DNA of 64,000 bases from BCD1 sp965230565 (GTDB taxonomy: Bacteria; Bacteroidota; Bacteroidia; Chitinophagales; Saprospiraceae): positions 1 to 64,000 of the forward strand of contig CBDDLH010000008.1 in NCBI GenBank assembly GCA_965230565.1, in the 5' to 3' direction. Both the position numbers and the translations under genes were made by a program. This document shows positions 27,296 to 36,009 of the stretch, one piece after another (within the stretch, counting starts at the first letter, position 1; each line of letters starts with the position of its first letter). Under the pieces are notes generated by a model. The model was not told the origin of the DNA. It searched no databases and worked only from the letters and a program-made list of their open reading frames with translations.

Positions 27296-28225
27296 TTACT
27301 CAAGTTTGAAGTGTACGGGCAGGTTAAACTGCACACGTACAGGGCGACCACGTTGCTTTCCAGGAGTCCATTTGATTCCTTTTTTATCCATAAGGTTTAC
27401 AACGCGCAGGGCTTCCTGGCCACACTGGCCACCAATGTCACGAACCAGCCGCACATCGGAAACGGAACCGTCTTTTTCGACGACGAATGTCACAAAACAA
27501 CGTCCCTGAATACCGTTTTCACGAGCGATCGCAGGGTATTTGATATTTCCCTGGATAAACTGCAAGAGTTTGGTGTCCGCACAAGTTTTCTTTTCCTGCT
27601 GTGTTCCCGCAACATCTTCACACCCCGGGAAACGAGGCATTTGCTCTACCACTTTGAAAATTTCCTCTTCTTTTGGAGGTGGTGGTGGCGGAGGAGGCGG
27701 TGGTGGCGGCGGAGGTGCGTCTGGCACCGGATCAGGGCGGACAACTTCGGTATCATCATCGATAGAGTTATCTACGAAGTCCGGCTGCTCATCCTCCAGC
27801 ACTAATTCATCAGGTACCTCTTCAATCACCGGTGGTGGTGGCGGAGGAGGCGGTGGTGGCGGCTCAGCGGTACGAACGATTTCTTGCTCCAGGTCTATCT
27901 CGAGGTCAGCGAGAAGGTCAGAAACATCGATCACCTTTTCGTACTGTGTCCAGCCAAATGCCAAAACAATCACACCAAGGGAAATAGCAAGTCCGAGGTT
28001 AAAGAATGTAGAGCTGTATTTAAAAGCGTCTACCTCAGGATACTTGTTCCTGCCCTCCAAAGGAGAGCTGTGCTTTTGATCAGCAAAGGTAGAGGCAAGA
28101 TCTTTTTCCGATTGTCGGCGCAGTTGCATTCTGACGAGATAAATCAGCGCCAGGATGCCAACCATTATACCTAAAACCGCCAGACCCAATGCCTTACCAC
28201 TAATGGCAATATCAAGTAACAACAT
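27296..28225 (-). CDS. TonB family protein (energy transducer), paralog 2 with long polyproline spacers
   Basis: A 309-residue protein closely related to the gene at 26084: same two N-terminal hydrophobic segments (about 10-30 and 72-92) and nearly the same C-terminal TonB domain (about 218-309, IKYPAIARENGIQ ... WTPGKQRGRP). The difference is the spacer, which here carries two uninterrupted proline runs of 11-12 residues and an acidic stretch between them; these can make a rigid rod across the periplasm. It is the last gene of the run 30451-27296 and is followed by a strong terminator. Role: energising outer-membrane transport. Confidence 0.92.
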   Translation of the reverse strand: MLLLDIAISGKALGLAVLGIMVGILALIYLVRMQLRRQSEKDLASTFADQKHSSPLEGRNKYPEVDAFKYSSTFFNLGLAISLGVIVLAFGWTQYEKVIDVSDLLADLEIDLEQEIVRTAEPPPPPPPPPPPVIEEVPDELVLEDEQPDFVDNSIDDDTEVVRPDPVPDAPPPPPPPPPPPPPPKEEEIFKVVEQMPRFPGCEDVAGTQQEKKTCADTKLLQFIQGNIKYPAIARENGIQGRCFVTFVVEKDGSVSDVRLVRDIGGQCGQEALRVVNLMDKKGIKWTPGKQRGRPVRVQFNLPVHFKLE

Positions 28226-28277
28226 ACTGACAAGGTTTAATGATGCTTATAAATAGATCCGGAAAATCCTGATCTAT

Positions 28278-28634
28278 CTAAAGGTTAATAAATTTCAAAA
28301 TAATCAAACTACTTAATGAGCCGATAATATTAGCAACAATATCAAGAAATTCAAAATATCTCCCGGGAAAAAAATAATATTGTCCTAATTCAAGAAAAAT
28401 CCCAAACCCGGCACTGATAAGAACCGCCCAGATGATATTTCGGGTAGTCAGACGCTTTTGCCTGTAAAAACCTCGGAATAACAACAGTGTAAGTATCAAA
28501 TAAACACCTACATGTGCGATCTTGTCTGCTTCCAGCAAATCTCCCAGATCAATTTGGGGAAGATTTTTTCCGGGTGTGGCCGATAAAACAAAAATTACGG
28601 CAGCCCAGATGAAAGCCGGGATAAAATTCTTCAA
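28278..28634 (-). CDS. VanZ family membrane protein
   Basis: A 118-residue protein with four hydrophobic segments. The VanZ signature is visible: DKIAHVGVYLILTLLLF near residue 40 and FLELGQYYFFPGRYFEFLDIVANIIGS near residue 80. VanZ proteins modify sensitivity to glycopeptide antibiotics in enterococci; the chromosomal Bacteroidota versions have no defined role. It sits between gcvH and tonB, an order I recall from other Bacteroidota. Confidence 0.88.
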   Translation of the reverse strand: MKNFIPAFIWAAVIFVLSATPGKNLPQIDLGDLLEADKIAHVGVYLILTLLLFRGFYRQKRLTTRNIIWAVLISAGFGIFLELGQYYFFPGRYFEFLDIVANIIGSLSSLIILKFINL

Positions 28635-28708
28635 ACTGACTCAATTATTTCAATAGATGAAGCGATTACTTTTTTTGGTGCATGTAAGCTTAATTTTTTT
28701 TAAATTAA

Positions 28709-29098
28709 TTACAATGACGCCTCATAAGCTTCCGCATCCATCAAAGAATCCAATTGTGAAGGATCAGACATTTCGATCTTGATAATCCAGCCTTTCCCGT
28801 ATGGCTCTTCATTGATCAATGCCGGATTATCTCCTTCTTCTTCGTTCAGTTCCGGATTAAATTCCAGTACTTTTCCATCAACAGGGATAAAGAGATCAGA
28901 AGTCGTTTTTACGGCTTCAATCGTGCCAAAAATGTCCCCTTGTGATAATTCTTCGTCAACGGTGTCTACTTCAACATAGACCAATTCGCCCAATTCGCTT
29001 TGAGCAAAATCGGTAATGCCAATATAGGCAATGTTCCCTTCTTCAACTCTGATCCACTCGTGGTCCTCAGAGTATTTGAGATCATTAGGAAAATTCAT
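28709..29098 (-). CDS. gcvH: Glycine cleavage system H protein
   Basis: A 129-residue GcvH, the lipoylated shuttle protein that carries the aminomethyl group between the P, T and L proteins of glycine cleavage. The lipoyl-lysine is K64 in IEAVKTTSDLF. Length is normal. It starts 12 bases after the citrate synthase stop, so the two are co-transcribed. No other gcv gene is in the window. Confidence 0.96.
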   Translation of the reverse strand: MNFPNDLKYSEDHEWIRVEEGNIAYIGITDFAQSELGELVYVEVDTVDEELSQGDIFGTIEAVKTTSDLFIPVDGKVLEFNPELNEEEGDNPALINEEPYGKGWIIKIEMSDPSQLDSLMDAEAYEASL

Positions 29099-29110
29099 AT
29101 TAAGATGGTT

Positions 29111-30451
29111 TTATTTTTGTTTTTTCGCTTTCGCCGGAGCTTTTGCTTCCGGTTTAATCCATTCTTTGACGATATCTGTGGTTACAGATTTTGGTCTTTC
29201 CAAAGGTAATCCCAGAGCTCTTGACCAGCACATAGCAGAAAGCACCCCTAATGCACGTGAAACTCCAAACAATACGGTGTAAAAACCATATTCTTTCAAC
29301 CCGTAATGTACGAGCAATGCTCCTGAGTGCGCATCGACATTCGGCCATGGATTTTTAACTTTTCCAAGACTTTCAAGAATCGGAGGAACCACTTCAAATA
29401 CCTTCCAGATAACATTGATAATATCACTTTCCTTACAATACTCTTCCGCGAATTCCTTCTGAGCCACAAATCGTGGGTCAGGACGACGCAATACGGCATG
29501 CCCATAACCCGGGATCACTCTGCCTGAAGCCAGCGTACTGTTGACATAATTGGTTATTTGCTCCGTTGTAGGGGTCTTGGTTCCCAGAGCATCGAGCATA
29601 TTATTGATCCAGTGAATCACTTCCTGATTGGCAAGTCCGTGTAAAGGCCCCGCTAATGAATTCATACCTGCTGCCAGGGCAAGATAAGGATCAGACAGCG
29701 TGGATCCTACAAGGTGGGTGGTGTGTGCAGAGGCATTTCCTCCTTCGTGGTCTGCATGTATGGTGAGGTATAAACGCATGAGGCTTTTGAAATCCTCTCC
29801 CTGAATACCCAGCATGTGAGCGAAATTACCTGCCCAGTCCTGGGAGAAATCACGAGGGATATCATCTCCGCCATGATATTTTCTACGGTAAATATAAGTG
29901 GCAATCCTTGGAAGACGTGCAATCAGATTCATGGTGTCTTCATAGATCGGATCCCAGTATTCGTTTTTGTTTAATCCTTCATTGTACCTTTTTGCGAAAA
30001 CACTTTCTGTTTGCATGGCGCTGATGGCAATGCTGAATTGTGTCATGGCATGGGTTTCCACAGGCAGTGCGTCGATAGTATCAAAAACGTGTTGTGGAAT
30101 TACACACCTGTGTGTCCATTGGTCTGTCAGCCAGCGCACCTCCTCGTCAGTTGGAATATCTCCGGTAAGCATTAACCAAAATAACCCTTCAGGGCGTGGT
30201 TGTTGGCCACAATCTCCTTTGGGAAGCAGTTCTTTTAATTCGGGAATAGAATATCCTCTGAAATGGATCCCGGTAACAGGGTCAAGGCGGGAAGTTTCCC
30301 AAATCATCATTTTAATGCCTCTGGCGCCTCCGACAACCTGAGACAGCGTTACATCATCAACTTTCTTAGTACCGTGCTTTTTTAGAATCGATCTGAGTTC
30401 ATCACGGAGTTTACTAGATTTCTCAAAAAATTTCTGTTTTAATGGATCCAT
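29111..30451 (-). CDS. gltA: Citrate synthase, mitochondrial-like type
   Basis: A 446-residue citrate synthase condensing acetyl-CoA with oxaloacetate in the TCA cycle. The sequence resembles mitochondrial citrate synthase rather than E. coli GltA: GGARGIKMMIWETSRLDP, IRFRGYSIPE-like IHFRGYSIPE, LTIHADHEGGN, MNSLAGPLHGLANQE, SGRVIPGYGHAVLR, WPNVDAHSG and LFGVSRALGV. Active-site residues are present (His in HADHEGG, His in GYGHAV, Asp in NVDAHSG). The last 12 residues are a Lys/Ala tail. A -7-like box (TACTTTTG on the minus strand, 30529-30522) lies 70 bases upstream. First gene of the run with gcvH, vanZ and tonB. Confidence 0.96.
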   Translation of the reverse strand: MDPLKQKFFEKSSKLRDELRSILKKHGTKKVDDVTLSQVVGGARGIKMMIWETSRLDPVTGIHFRGYSIPELKELLPKGDCGQQPRPEGLFWLMLTGDIPTDEEVRWLTDQWTHRCVIPQHVFDTIDALPVETHAMTQFSIAISAMQTESVFAKRYNEGLNKNEYWDPIYEDTMNLIARLPRIATYIYRRKYHGGDDIPRDFSQDWAGNFAHMLGIQGEDFKSLMRLYLTIHADHEGGNASAHTTHLVGSTLSDPYLALAAGMNSLAGPLHGLANQEVIHWINNMLDALGTKTPTTEQITNYVNSTLASGRVIPGYGHAVLRRPDPRFVAQKEFAEEYCKESDIINVIWKVFEVVPPILESLGKVKNPWPNVDAHSGALLVHYGLKEYGFYTVLFGVSRALGVLSAMCWSRALGLPLERPKSVTTDIVKEWIKPEAKAPAKAKKQK

Positions 30452-30583
30452 ATGTTTTGTGTTTATCCTGGGTATTATTAATAAAAAAGATCATGGTACT
30501 ATTACCGGGTATCAAACTCTGCAAAAGTACTGAATAATTAACACCTTCACTTCATACTTCGTTTAAGATTTTACCAAGAATAA

Positions 30584-30621
30584 ACAAGGCTTGATCATTT
30601 GTTAAAAAAATCAAGCCTTGT
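30584..30621 (-). terminator. Terminator after the small secreted protein gene
   Basis: ACAAGGCTTGAT and ATCAAGCCTTGT form a 12-bp stem with a 14-base AT-rich loop, 25 bases beyond the stop at 30647. Confidence 0.75.
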
Positions 30622-30646
30622 CAAGGATAATAAGTGGTAATTAATG

Positions 30647-31066
30647 TTATCCGTTGGTCCTTTCAATGACCTGCAATCTGATTTCTTCGTTAGATAATCC
30701 TTGTGCCTTGAGTTCTTTGATGATCTCTGATTCGGCAATTCGACGTTGTGCCTGTTGCTCATTGAAAATTACCCTTTGAGTCTGGTTGAGCATTCTGTAC
30801 ATGGAAGCTTCCGTACCTTTTCTGTTGGCAGACAACTTTTGCAGGTATTTGGTTTTGTCCGTATCCTTAAGAGATGCGATATCCGCGAGATTCTTGAAGT
30901 GGCGCTGTTGGATGACAGTCATCTGTTCAACCTGCTTGGTGTCGAGATCGTACAGGCTGGTCAATTCGGTTACTGCCTGGCTTACTTCATTGGAAACTTC
31001 ACTGGACTGTGCACTGATTGTAAAGGTCACAGCACTCAGGATAAAACATAATAATACCTTTCTCAT
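30647..31066 (-). CDS. Small secreted helical protein (CpxP/Spy-like size)
   Basis: A 139-residue protein from the ATG at 31066, which opens a clean signal peptide (MRKVLLCFILSAVTFTISAQ). The mature part is helical and charged, with an LNQTQRVIFNEQQAQR segment resembling the LTxxQ motifs of CpxP/Spy periplasmic chaperones and of Bacteroidota relatives. The match is by pattern, not certain. It is a single-gene unit with its own terminator. Confidence 0.75.
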   Translation of the reverse strand: MRKVLLCFILSAVTFTISAQSSEVSNEVSQAVTELTSLYDLDTKQVEQMTVIQQRHFKNLADIASLKDTDKTKYLQKLSANRKGTEASMYRMLNQTQRVIFNEQQAQRRIAESEIIKELKAQGLSNEEIRLQVIERTNG

Positions 31067-31257
31067 GTGTTTGTTTTTTAATGGAATTGTTTTAGTTTTT
31101 TTGAAATATCGAGATTTTTCCAAGAAACACTCGAAAAATAATTTTTCGATCTGATTGAGTGATACACTTTATATCCCTTTTGTTTCCCGAGGATCCTAAA
31201 ATGTGGAATCGAAAAGTTATTTTTAATAATTTTCTAAAACAACTTCTGTAAATGATA

Positions 31258-31290
31258 TTGCCCGCTAAAGTACAAAAAATGGTAATTTTG
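31258..31290 (+). promoter_or_regulatory. Promoter of the DUF3109-glycosyltransferase operon
   Basis: TTG (31258-31260), a 22-base spacer and a perfect -7 TAATTTTG (31283-31290), 70 bases before the DUF3109 start codon. Confidence 0.6.
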
Positions 31291-31360
31291 AGCCGTAATT
31301 CGAACACAATTTTAATTCATATACAGAGTAATTGTCATTTTACCGCCAATTCGGAGATTT

Positions 31361-31942
31361 ATGCTGGTTATACAGGAGGTTTTAGTTAGTGATGATGTGG
31401 TGAAGGAAAATTTCATTTGCAATCTGAAAGCCTGCAAGGGCATTTGTTGCGTAGAAGGAGATTATGGTGCTCCTCTCGATACTCCGGAATTGCACACCCT
31501 CGAACATATTTTTGATAAGGTCCGCCCATTCCTGGCAGCAGATGGACTCAAGGCGCTTGAGGAACAGGGGCTTTTCGTTTTTGTCGAAGAAACCAAAGAA
31601 TATACCACCCCACTCATAGATGGTGGTCCGTGTGCCTATCGCGTAATCAAAGATGGAATAATCACCTGCGGTATCGAAATGGCCTATTATGCCGGGGAAG
31701 TTCCCTTTAAAAAACCAATCTCTTGCCATCTGTATCCTATCCGGATACGGGAGAATCGAAAAACAGGATTTGAAGCTATAAATTACGATCGATGGGATAT
31801 TTGTTCGGATGCCTGTACTTTGGGTAATAAAGAACAGGTTCGGGTTTACCAATTCTTAAAAGAAGCCATCATTCGGAAATATGGTGAAGAGTTTTATGAG
31901 GAACTGGAGGCTGCTGCCCAATATTTGGAATCAAACGAGTAA
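31361..31942 (+). CDS. DUF3109 family (Fe-S/zinc-cluster-like) protein
   Basis: A 193-residue cytoplasmic protein. Conserved cysteines of the DUF3109/YkgJ-like group are present: CNLKACKGICCVEGD near residue 20, GGPCAYR, ITCGIE, CHLYPIR and CSDACTLG. These usually bind a metal or Fe-S centre. The family is common in Bacteroidota and its role is not established. The following glycosyltransferase starts two bases after its stop, so the two are coupled. Confidence 0.88.
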   Translation: MLVIQEVLVSDDVVKENFICNLKACKGICCVEGDYGAPLDTPELHTLEHIFDKVRPFLAADGLKALEEQGLFVFVEETKEYTTPLIDGGPCAYRVIKDGIITCGIEMAYYAGEVPFKKPISCHLYPIRIRENRKTGFEAINYDRWDICSDACTLGNKEQVRVYQFLKEAIIRKYGEEFYEELEAAAQYLESNE

Positions 31943-31944
31943 AA

Positions 31945-33069
31945 TTGAAAATTGCCGTCAATACAAGATTTTTACTTCGGGATAAACTGGAAGGCATCGG
32001 TTGGTTCACTTATGAAGTGATGAGCCGACTGGTTAAACTTCGGCCGGATGATGAATTCATTTTCATTTTTGACCGACCCTTTGATGAGCAGTTTCTGATG
32101 GCCGAAAATATCCGTGGCGTGACCGCCTTTCCTCCTGCAAGACATCCATTCTTATGGTATTGGTGGTTTGAATGGGCAGTGCCGGGACAAATACATGCTT
32201 TGAATGCAGATCTGTTTATTTCTCCGGATGGTTTTTGTTCCTTAAATGCCAAGGTACCAACACTGATGGTCACCCACGATATTGCGCACCATCATTTTCC
32301 GGAACAAGTCCCAACCATCGCCCGGTGGTATTATAACCATTTTATCCCCCGATATCTGAAAAAGGCCGATCACATCATTACGGTTTCCGATTTCACCAAG
32401 AAGGATATTGAGGATGTCTATGGAGTTCCCGCCGCTAAAATGACCGTTGCCCATAATGGCAGCCGTAATATCTTTAGACCACTTCCTGAAGATGATCAAA
32501 GAGCAGTCAGGGATCGTTTTTCGAATGGAAAACCCTATTTCTTTTATTTTGGTGCAGTACATCCCCGGAAGAATGTTCATCGCCTGATCTCAGCCTTTGA
32601 CCAGTTTAAAAAAAATAATTCGACTGATGTGAAATTGCTGATCGGCGGACGTTTTGCCTGGCAGACCGGACCGGTTAAAACGGCCTACGAAAAAGCGGCT
32701 TACAAAAAAGATATACACTTCCTGGGGTATCTTTCTGAAAACGACCTCACAGCCCTTACCGCATCGGCTTTAGCAATGGCTTACATTTCCAATTTTGAAG
32801 GGTTCGGCCTGCCAATTCTGGAAGCTATGCACAGCGAAGTTCCTGTCATCACCTCCAATGTTTCTTCCTTGCCGGAAGTCGCCGGTGAAGCTGCCCTTTT
32901 TGTCAATCCCACATCCATAACAGAGATAGAATCTGCACTCTTTCAACTCTGGAACCAACCCGACCTCAGGAAGGATCTGATTGAAAAAGGAAAACACCAG
33001 CGCACCCAATTCTATTGGGACAAAACAGCCTCGATCATCAATGAAACCATCGATCGGATGATGTTTTGA
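31945..33069 (+). CDS. Glycosyltransferase, GT-B fold (family 4-like)
   Basis: A 374-residue retaining glycosyltransferase. The N-domain begins KIAVNTRFLLRDKLEGIGWFTYEV; the C-domain has the donor-sugar site FYFGAVHPRKNVHRLI near residue 205 and the EX7E-like FEGFGLPILEAM near residue 290. It transfers a sugar from a nucleotide donor, probably for surface polysaccharide. The start is TTG at 31945, two bases after the DUF3109 stop, because no ATG lies before the conserved first strand. Acceptor and sugar cannot be told from sequence. Confidence 0.9.
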   Translation: MKIAVNTRFLLRDKLEGIGWFTYEVMSRLVKLRPDDEFIFIFDRPFDEQFLMAENIRGVTAFPPARHPFLWYWWFEWAVPGQIHALNADLFISPDGFCSLNAKVPTLMVTHDIAHHHFPEQVPTIARWYYNHFIPRYLKKADHIITVSDFTKKDIEDVYGVPAAKMTVAHNGSRNIFRPLPEDDQRAVRDRFSNGKPYFFYFGAVHPRKNVHRLISAFDQFKKNNSTDVKLLIGGRFAWQTGPVKTAYEKAAYKKDIHFLGYLSENDLTALTASALAMAYISNFEGFGLPILEAMHSEVPVITSNVSSLPEVAGEAALFVNPTSITEIESALFQLWNQPDLRKDLIEKGKHQRTQFYWDKTASIINETIDRMMF

Positions 33070-33220
33070 TTTTTATCTTCTTTTGGATTTTATTCGTGGA
33101 GATCCCTAACTTACCATTTTCTGCTAAAATTTGATTTCTGAGGGATGCTTATTGATGAAGGGTGGGCGGAATGAATTCCGCCATAACGGTATTTTCCCAA
33201 ATAGGATACACCCGACCCCG

Positions 33221-33584
33221 CTAGGGGCTAGGGCTTCTACACAAGTAGTATAATAAAAATATATAATCTGTTTTATTTAAATTTTAACCCAATTCATTGT
33301 GTTTATTCAAAGTCAGGCTGCAAAAAACTGCCGAATGGCAGAATGAAGAAGGGAAAATGAACCTGCCGGAACCGCAAAACAGCAGAATGTCCAATATCCA
33401 ATTTAGAATTGCTAAAAAAACTTCTACATTGGTTATTCTGCGGTTCGATATTCTGCGGTTCCGGCACGATTTTCTTGGTCATTCATTCATTTTTCACTTA
33501 TAACTGGAGGTTTTCTTGAAAACTCGACCGAAAACACATTATAAAAACAACTTATACTACTTGTGTAGAAGCCCTAGCCGCTAG
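33221..33584. mobile_element. MITE-like element with 33-bp terminal inverted repeats
   Basis: The left arm (33221-33253, starting CTAGGGGCTAGGGCTTC) and right arm (33552-33584) are reverse complements at 32 of 33 positions and enclose about 300 bases without a gene. The interior has its own short repeats (TTCTGCGGTTC twice near 33440-33470, CTGCCGAATGGCAG near 33325). No target duplication is obvious. It could be a non-autonomous transposon remnant or an inverted pair of a dispersed repeat. Confidence 0.5.
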
Positions 33585-33637
33585 GGGTCCCATATCGGTA
33601 ACACCTTGCGACTGGGATAAAACTTCGTGCCTTTAGG

Positions 33638-33656
33638 CCTGCCTGCAGCAGGCAGG
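33638..33656. repeat. GC-rich palindrome, copy 1
   Basis: CCTGCCTGCAGCAGGCAGG, an almost perfect palindrome that recurs exactly at 41632-41650 and in variants near 39459 and 43585. REP-like in size and in intergenic location. Confidence 0.8.
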
Positions 33657-33698
33657 TACGATATCTATTTCTCGGCAAGGAAAATCTTTCCGCAAAAT

Positions 33699-33976
33699 CA
33701 TTAGGTACCTACAGCACCCAATCAGGGGTGATTCATGCCGGAAGTTACCGGGATGGGGTACCTTACGGCACCAAAGGGAGATTATCGATTTGTCATAAGT
33801 CATTAGGTACCTACAGCACCCAATCAGGGGTGGTCCATGCCGGGAGTTACCGGGATAGGGTACCTGACGGCACCAAAGGGAGATTATCGATTTGTCATAA
33901 GTCATTAGGTACCTACGGCACCCAATCAGGGGTGGTCCATTCCGGGAGTTACCGGGATGGGGTACCTGACGGCACC
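33699..33976. repeat. 102-bp tandem repeat, 2.7 copies
   Basis: Copies start at 33699, 33801 and 33903 with CATTAGGTACCTAC and are nearly identical; the third stops at GGCACC (33976). The unit is exactly 34 codons, so plus and minus frames stay open through it, but neither looks like a real protein. It ends 27 bases from the kptA stop codon. Confidence 0.85.
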
Positions 33977-34002
33977 TTTGGGTGTTTTATGATAGACTGG
34001 TA

Positions 34003-34542
34003 TTAGAAGTCCAAAAACTCCGGCCTAACCTCCTCCGTCAGCCACACCCCATTTTGAGAACGGTAAAACTCAATTCCCTGGTCATGCATCTCCTTGGCCT
34101 TGACCTTGAGTACTACCACCTTGCCATGTCGCTGGCCGACTTTAATCGCCGTATCCAAATCAGGGGAGAGATGTACATGGTGACGATTCCGCTTTTGAAG
34201 ACCTTCTTTAAAAATCGAGTCCAGGTTCCGCTTGGCAGTTCCATGATATAGAATTTCCGGCGGCACTTCAGGAGTGTAGCCAAGATCAATCCGGATTGAA
34301 TGGCCCTGACTGGCCCGGATTTTCTTGCCATCTTCGCTGAAAGCAAAGCGTTTTTTGTCATTTTTCTCAACCACCTCTTCTAACAGTTCCCTGCTGACCG
34401 GCGTACCTTTGGCTTTAAAGGCAGCAAGCAACTCGCTCACCTTACACCAGCCCCGCGTATCCAGCGACAACCCGAAAGCATCCGGGTTGTGCCGAAGTAC
34501 GTAAGACATCTGTTTGCTTATTTTTCTGATGTTATTTTTCAT
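34003..34542 (-). CDS. kptA: RNA 2'-phosphotransferase (Tpt1/KptA)
   Basis: A 179-residue KptA from the ATG at 34542 (a TTG three codons upstream is less likely). The enzyme moves a 2'-phosphate from RNA to NAD+, releasing ADP-ribose 1''-2''-cyclic phosphate. Family residues are present in order: the Arg of SYVLRHNP, GQGHS-like QGHSIRIDL, LYHGT, and HVHLSPD. The N-terminal winged-helix-like half (to about residue 85) and the ADP-ribosyltransferase-like half are complete. Bacteria lack the tRNA splicing step this enzyme serves in fungi, so its target here is unknown. Confidence 0.95.
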   Translation of the reverse strand: MKNNIRKISKQMSYVLRHNPDAFGLSLDTRGWCKVSELLAAFKAKGTPVSRELLEEVVEKNDKKRFAFSEDGKKIRASQGHSIRIDLGYTPEVPPEILYHGTAKRNLDSIFKEGLQKRNRHHVHLSPDLDTAIKVGQRHGKVVVLKVKAKEMHDQGIEFYRSQNGVWLTEEVRPEFLDF

Positions 34543-34644
34543 TTGATCCAAAATTTAAATTATTCTAAAAATAATTAATTACCAGCAACCAGCAATGGAG
34601 CATAGCGACATCCGCGGCACACCGTGCCGGGACCAGCAACCAGC

Positions 34645-36009
34645 TCACCCCTTATACTCAATTCCTTCCTGCCTGGTCCATTCAATAACAGTTTCCTTTA
34701 CCCGCCTGAGCGGCTCCATGTTGCATTTGCCCCGGAATTCCTCCACTGCATTTTCACTGGTTACCGAAATGGTCGCTAACCGCTTTTTGGTATCAGTATC
34801 TTCTGTGATTTTCCATACAGACCAGATGCTGAATTTCCCCTCAATACACTCATGCAGGTACTCATCTGCAACACAATGACTCATTGCTTCTCCTTCTTCC
34901 AGGATAGCGGTTGGGCGTTTTAATTGTTCAATTCTATAATCACCCAATTCAAAATCATTCTTTTCTGATAAAACCAACGGACTTTCAAGGATGCTGCTTT
35001 TCTGGTATTCCAGCCATTTTTCCCATTTCTCCACTTTACGCATAACAGACTTGAGTGTCCGCTTGCTGAAAGAAAATCCGGGAAACATCGGTTCGATTTC
35101 TTTTCCTAATACCCAGGCATTGCAAAAGTTTTGGTTGTCGTAAAACTCAATAATGCGTTGCATGATATTCAATGAAATATTTTCCTGTCTTGCCAGAAAA
35201 CGGAATAATTTCTCTGATTGCATTACCTGCCCTTTTGACCAATGCCTGATGAGCAAACGGATGTGCTCGTTGGGTATACCCCATGAGGCCACCGCAGCCC
35301 ATCTGATGCCAAGGTCAGGATATTCTACATTTTTTGGCAGATTGTTGAAAAAGAAATTCATTCTGCCGGTGTATTTATATGCGTCTTCATAATCATGAAG
35401 GCCTCCACCTTGGGCGAAATGATAAACCATGTTCAAATATGGATATTTACAAACCCACTCTCCCTTTTCTTTATCATAGACACTCATTGAATGGGTGCCA
35501 TCGTAGTAAAAAGTCTTTTTGAGGCATGGTGGCATCTGATCGGGATACTTTACGCAGGTATGTTCAAAAAAACTCCAGCATAACCTGTAAGGATCGGATG
35601 TATTAGGTGCCTTCCATTCGGAAAGTGGACGCACGATCTCACAGGTGTGAATGATATTTTCGATAACCCTGAAAAGTTTGTGGTCGATGATCTTGCGCAT
35701 ACCTTTGTTGGCAAGGACTTCCCGGACAACTTCCGTTTTTGCAACACCGCTGTAAAGGTCTTTTTGCTTGCCGCGGGGAAGTTCGATGAACTTTTTGATT
35801 GCCTCGCAAAGGATGGCGATCCGTTTTTTTCTCAAGGGAAGGGGAACAGCATCGAACCGGTATTCCACAGCTTCCAGTTGGTGGGCTACGGTTGGGGTTA
35901 ACTTAACTTTTTTGGCCTTTTGTTTTTGCTCGGCCAAAAGCTTGCGGAAAAGGGCTTCTCTTTCCATACGTGCCTTCTCCATACGCAATCGTTTAATTCG
36001 ATTGGCCAT
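34645..36009 (-). CDS. PcfJ-domain protein
   Basis: A 454-residue cytoplasmic protein. The C-terminal part has the PcfJ signature: TAILEEGEAMSHCVADEYLHECIEGKF-type segment (about 385-412), where a conserved HCV follows an Leu/Glu-rich turn, then IWSVWK. PcfJ-like proteins occur on conjugative plasmids and phages but also on Bacteroidota chromosomes; molecular role unknown. The N-terminus is strongly basic and helical (MANRIKRLRMEKARMERE). It sits near kptA on the same strand, about 100 bases apart, in a repeat-rich stretch. Confidence 0.82.
   Translation of the reverse strand: MANRIKRLRMEKARMEREALFRKLLAEQKQKAKKVKLTPTVAHQLEAVEYRFDAVPLPLRKKRIAILCEAIKKFIELPRGKQKDLYSGVAKTEVVREVLANKGMRKIIDHKLFRVIENIIHTCEIVRPLSEWKAPNTSDPYRLCWSFFEHTCVKYPDQMPPCLKKTFYYDGTHSMSVYDKEKGEWVCKYPYLNMVYHFAQGGGLHDYEDAYKYTGRMNFFFNNLPKNVEYPDLGIRWAAVASWGIPNEHIRLLIRHWSKGQVMQSEKLFRFLARQENISLNIMQRIIEFYDNQNFCNAWVLGKEIEPMFPGFSFSKRTLKSVMRKVEKWEKWLEYQKSSILESPLVLSEKNDFELGDYRIEQLKRPTAILEEGEAMSHCVADEYLHECIEGKFSIWSVWKITEDTDTKKRLATISVTSENAVEEFRGKCNMEPLRRVKETVIEWTRQEGIEYKG

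Noticed and set aside
27540..28079. Plus-strand glycine-rich ORF of 179 codons
   Set aside because: It is antisense to TonB paralog 2; the glycine runs are the complement of the proline codons.
31382..31852. Minus-strand ORF of 156 codons
   Set aside because: Antisense to the DUF3109 gene, which has the conserved Cys pattern.
33699..33976. CRISPR array
   Set aside because: Repeats are 102 bp, directly adjacent and without unique spacers; no cas genes in the window.
33633..34006. Overlapping ORFs on both strands in the 102-bp repeat
   Set aside because: Open only because the unit is a multiple of three; the peptides show no domain and mirror each other.
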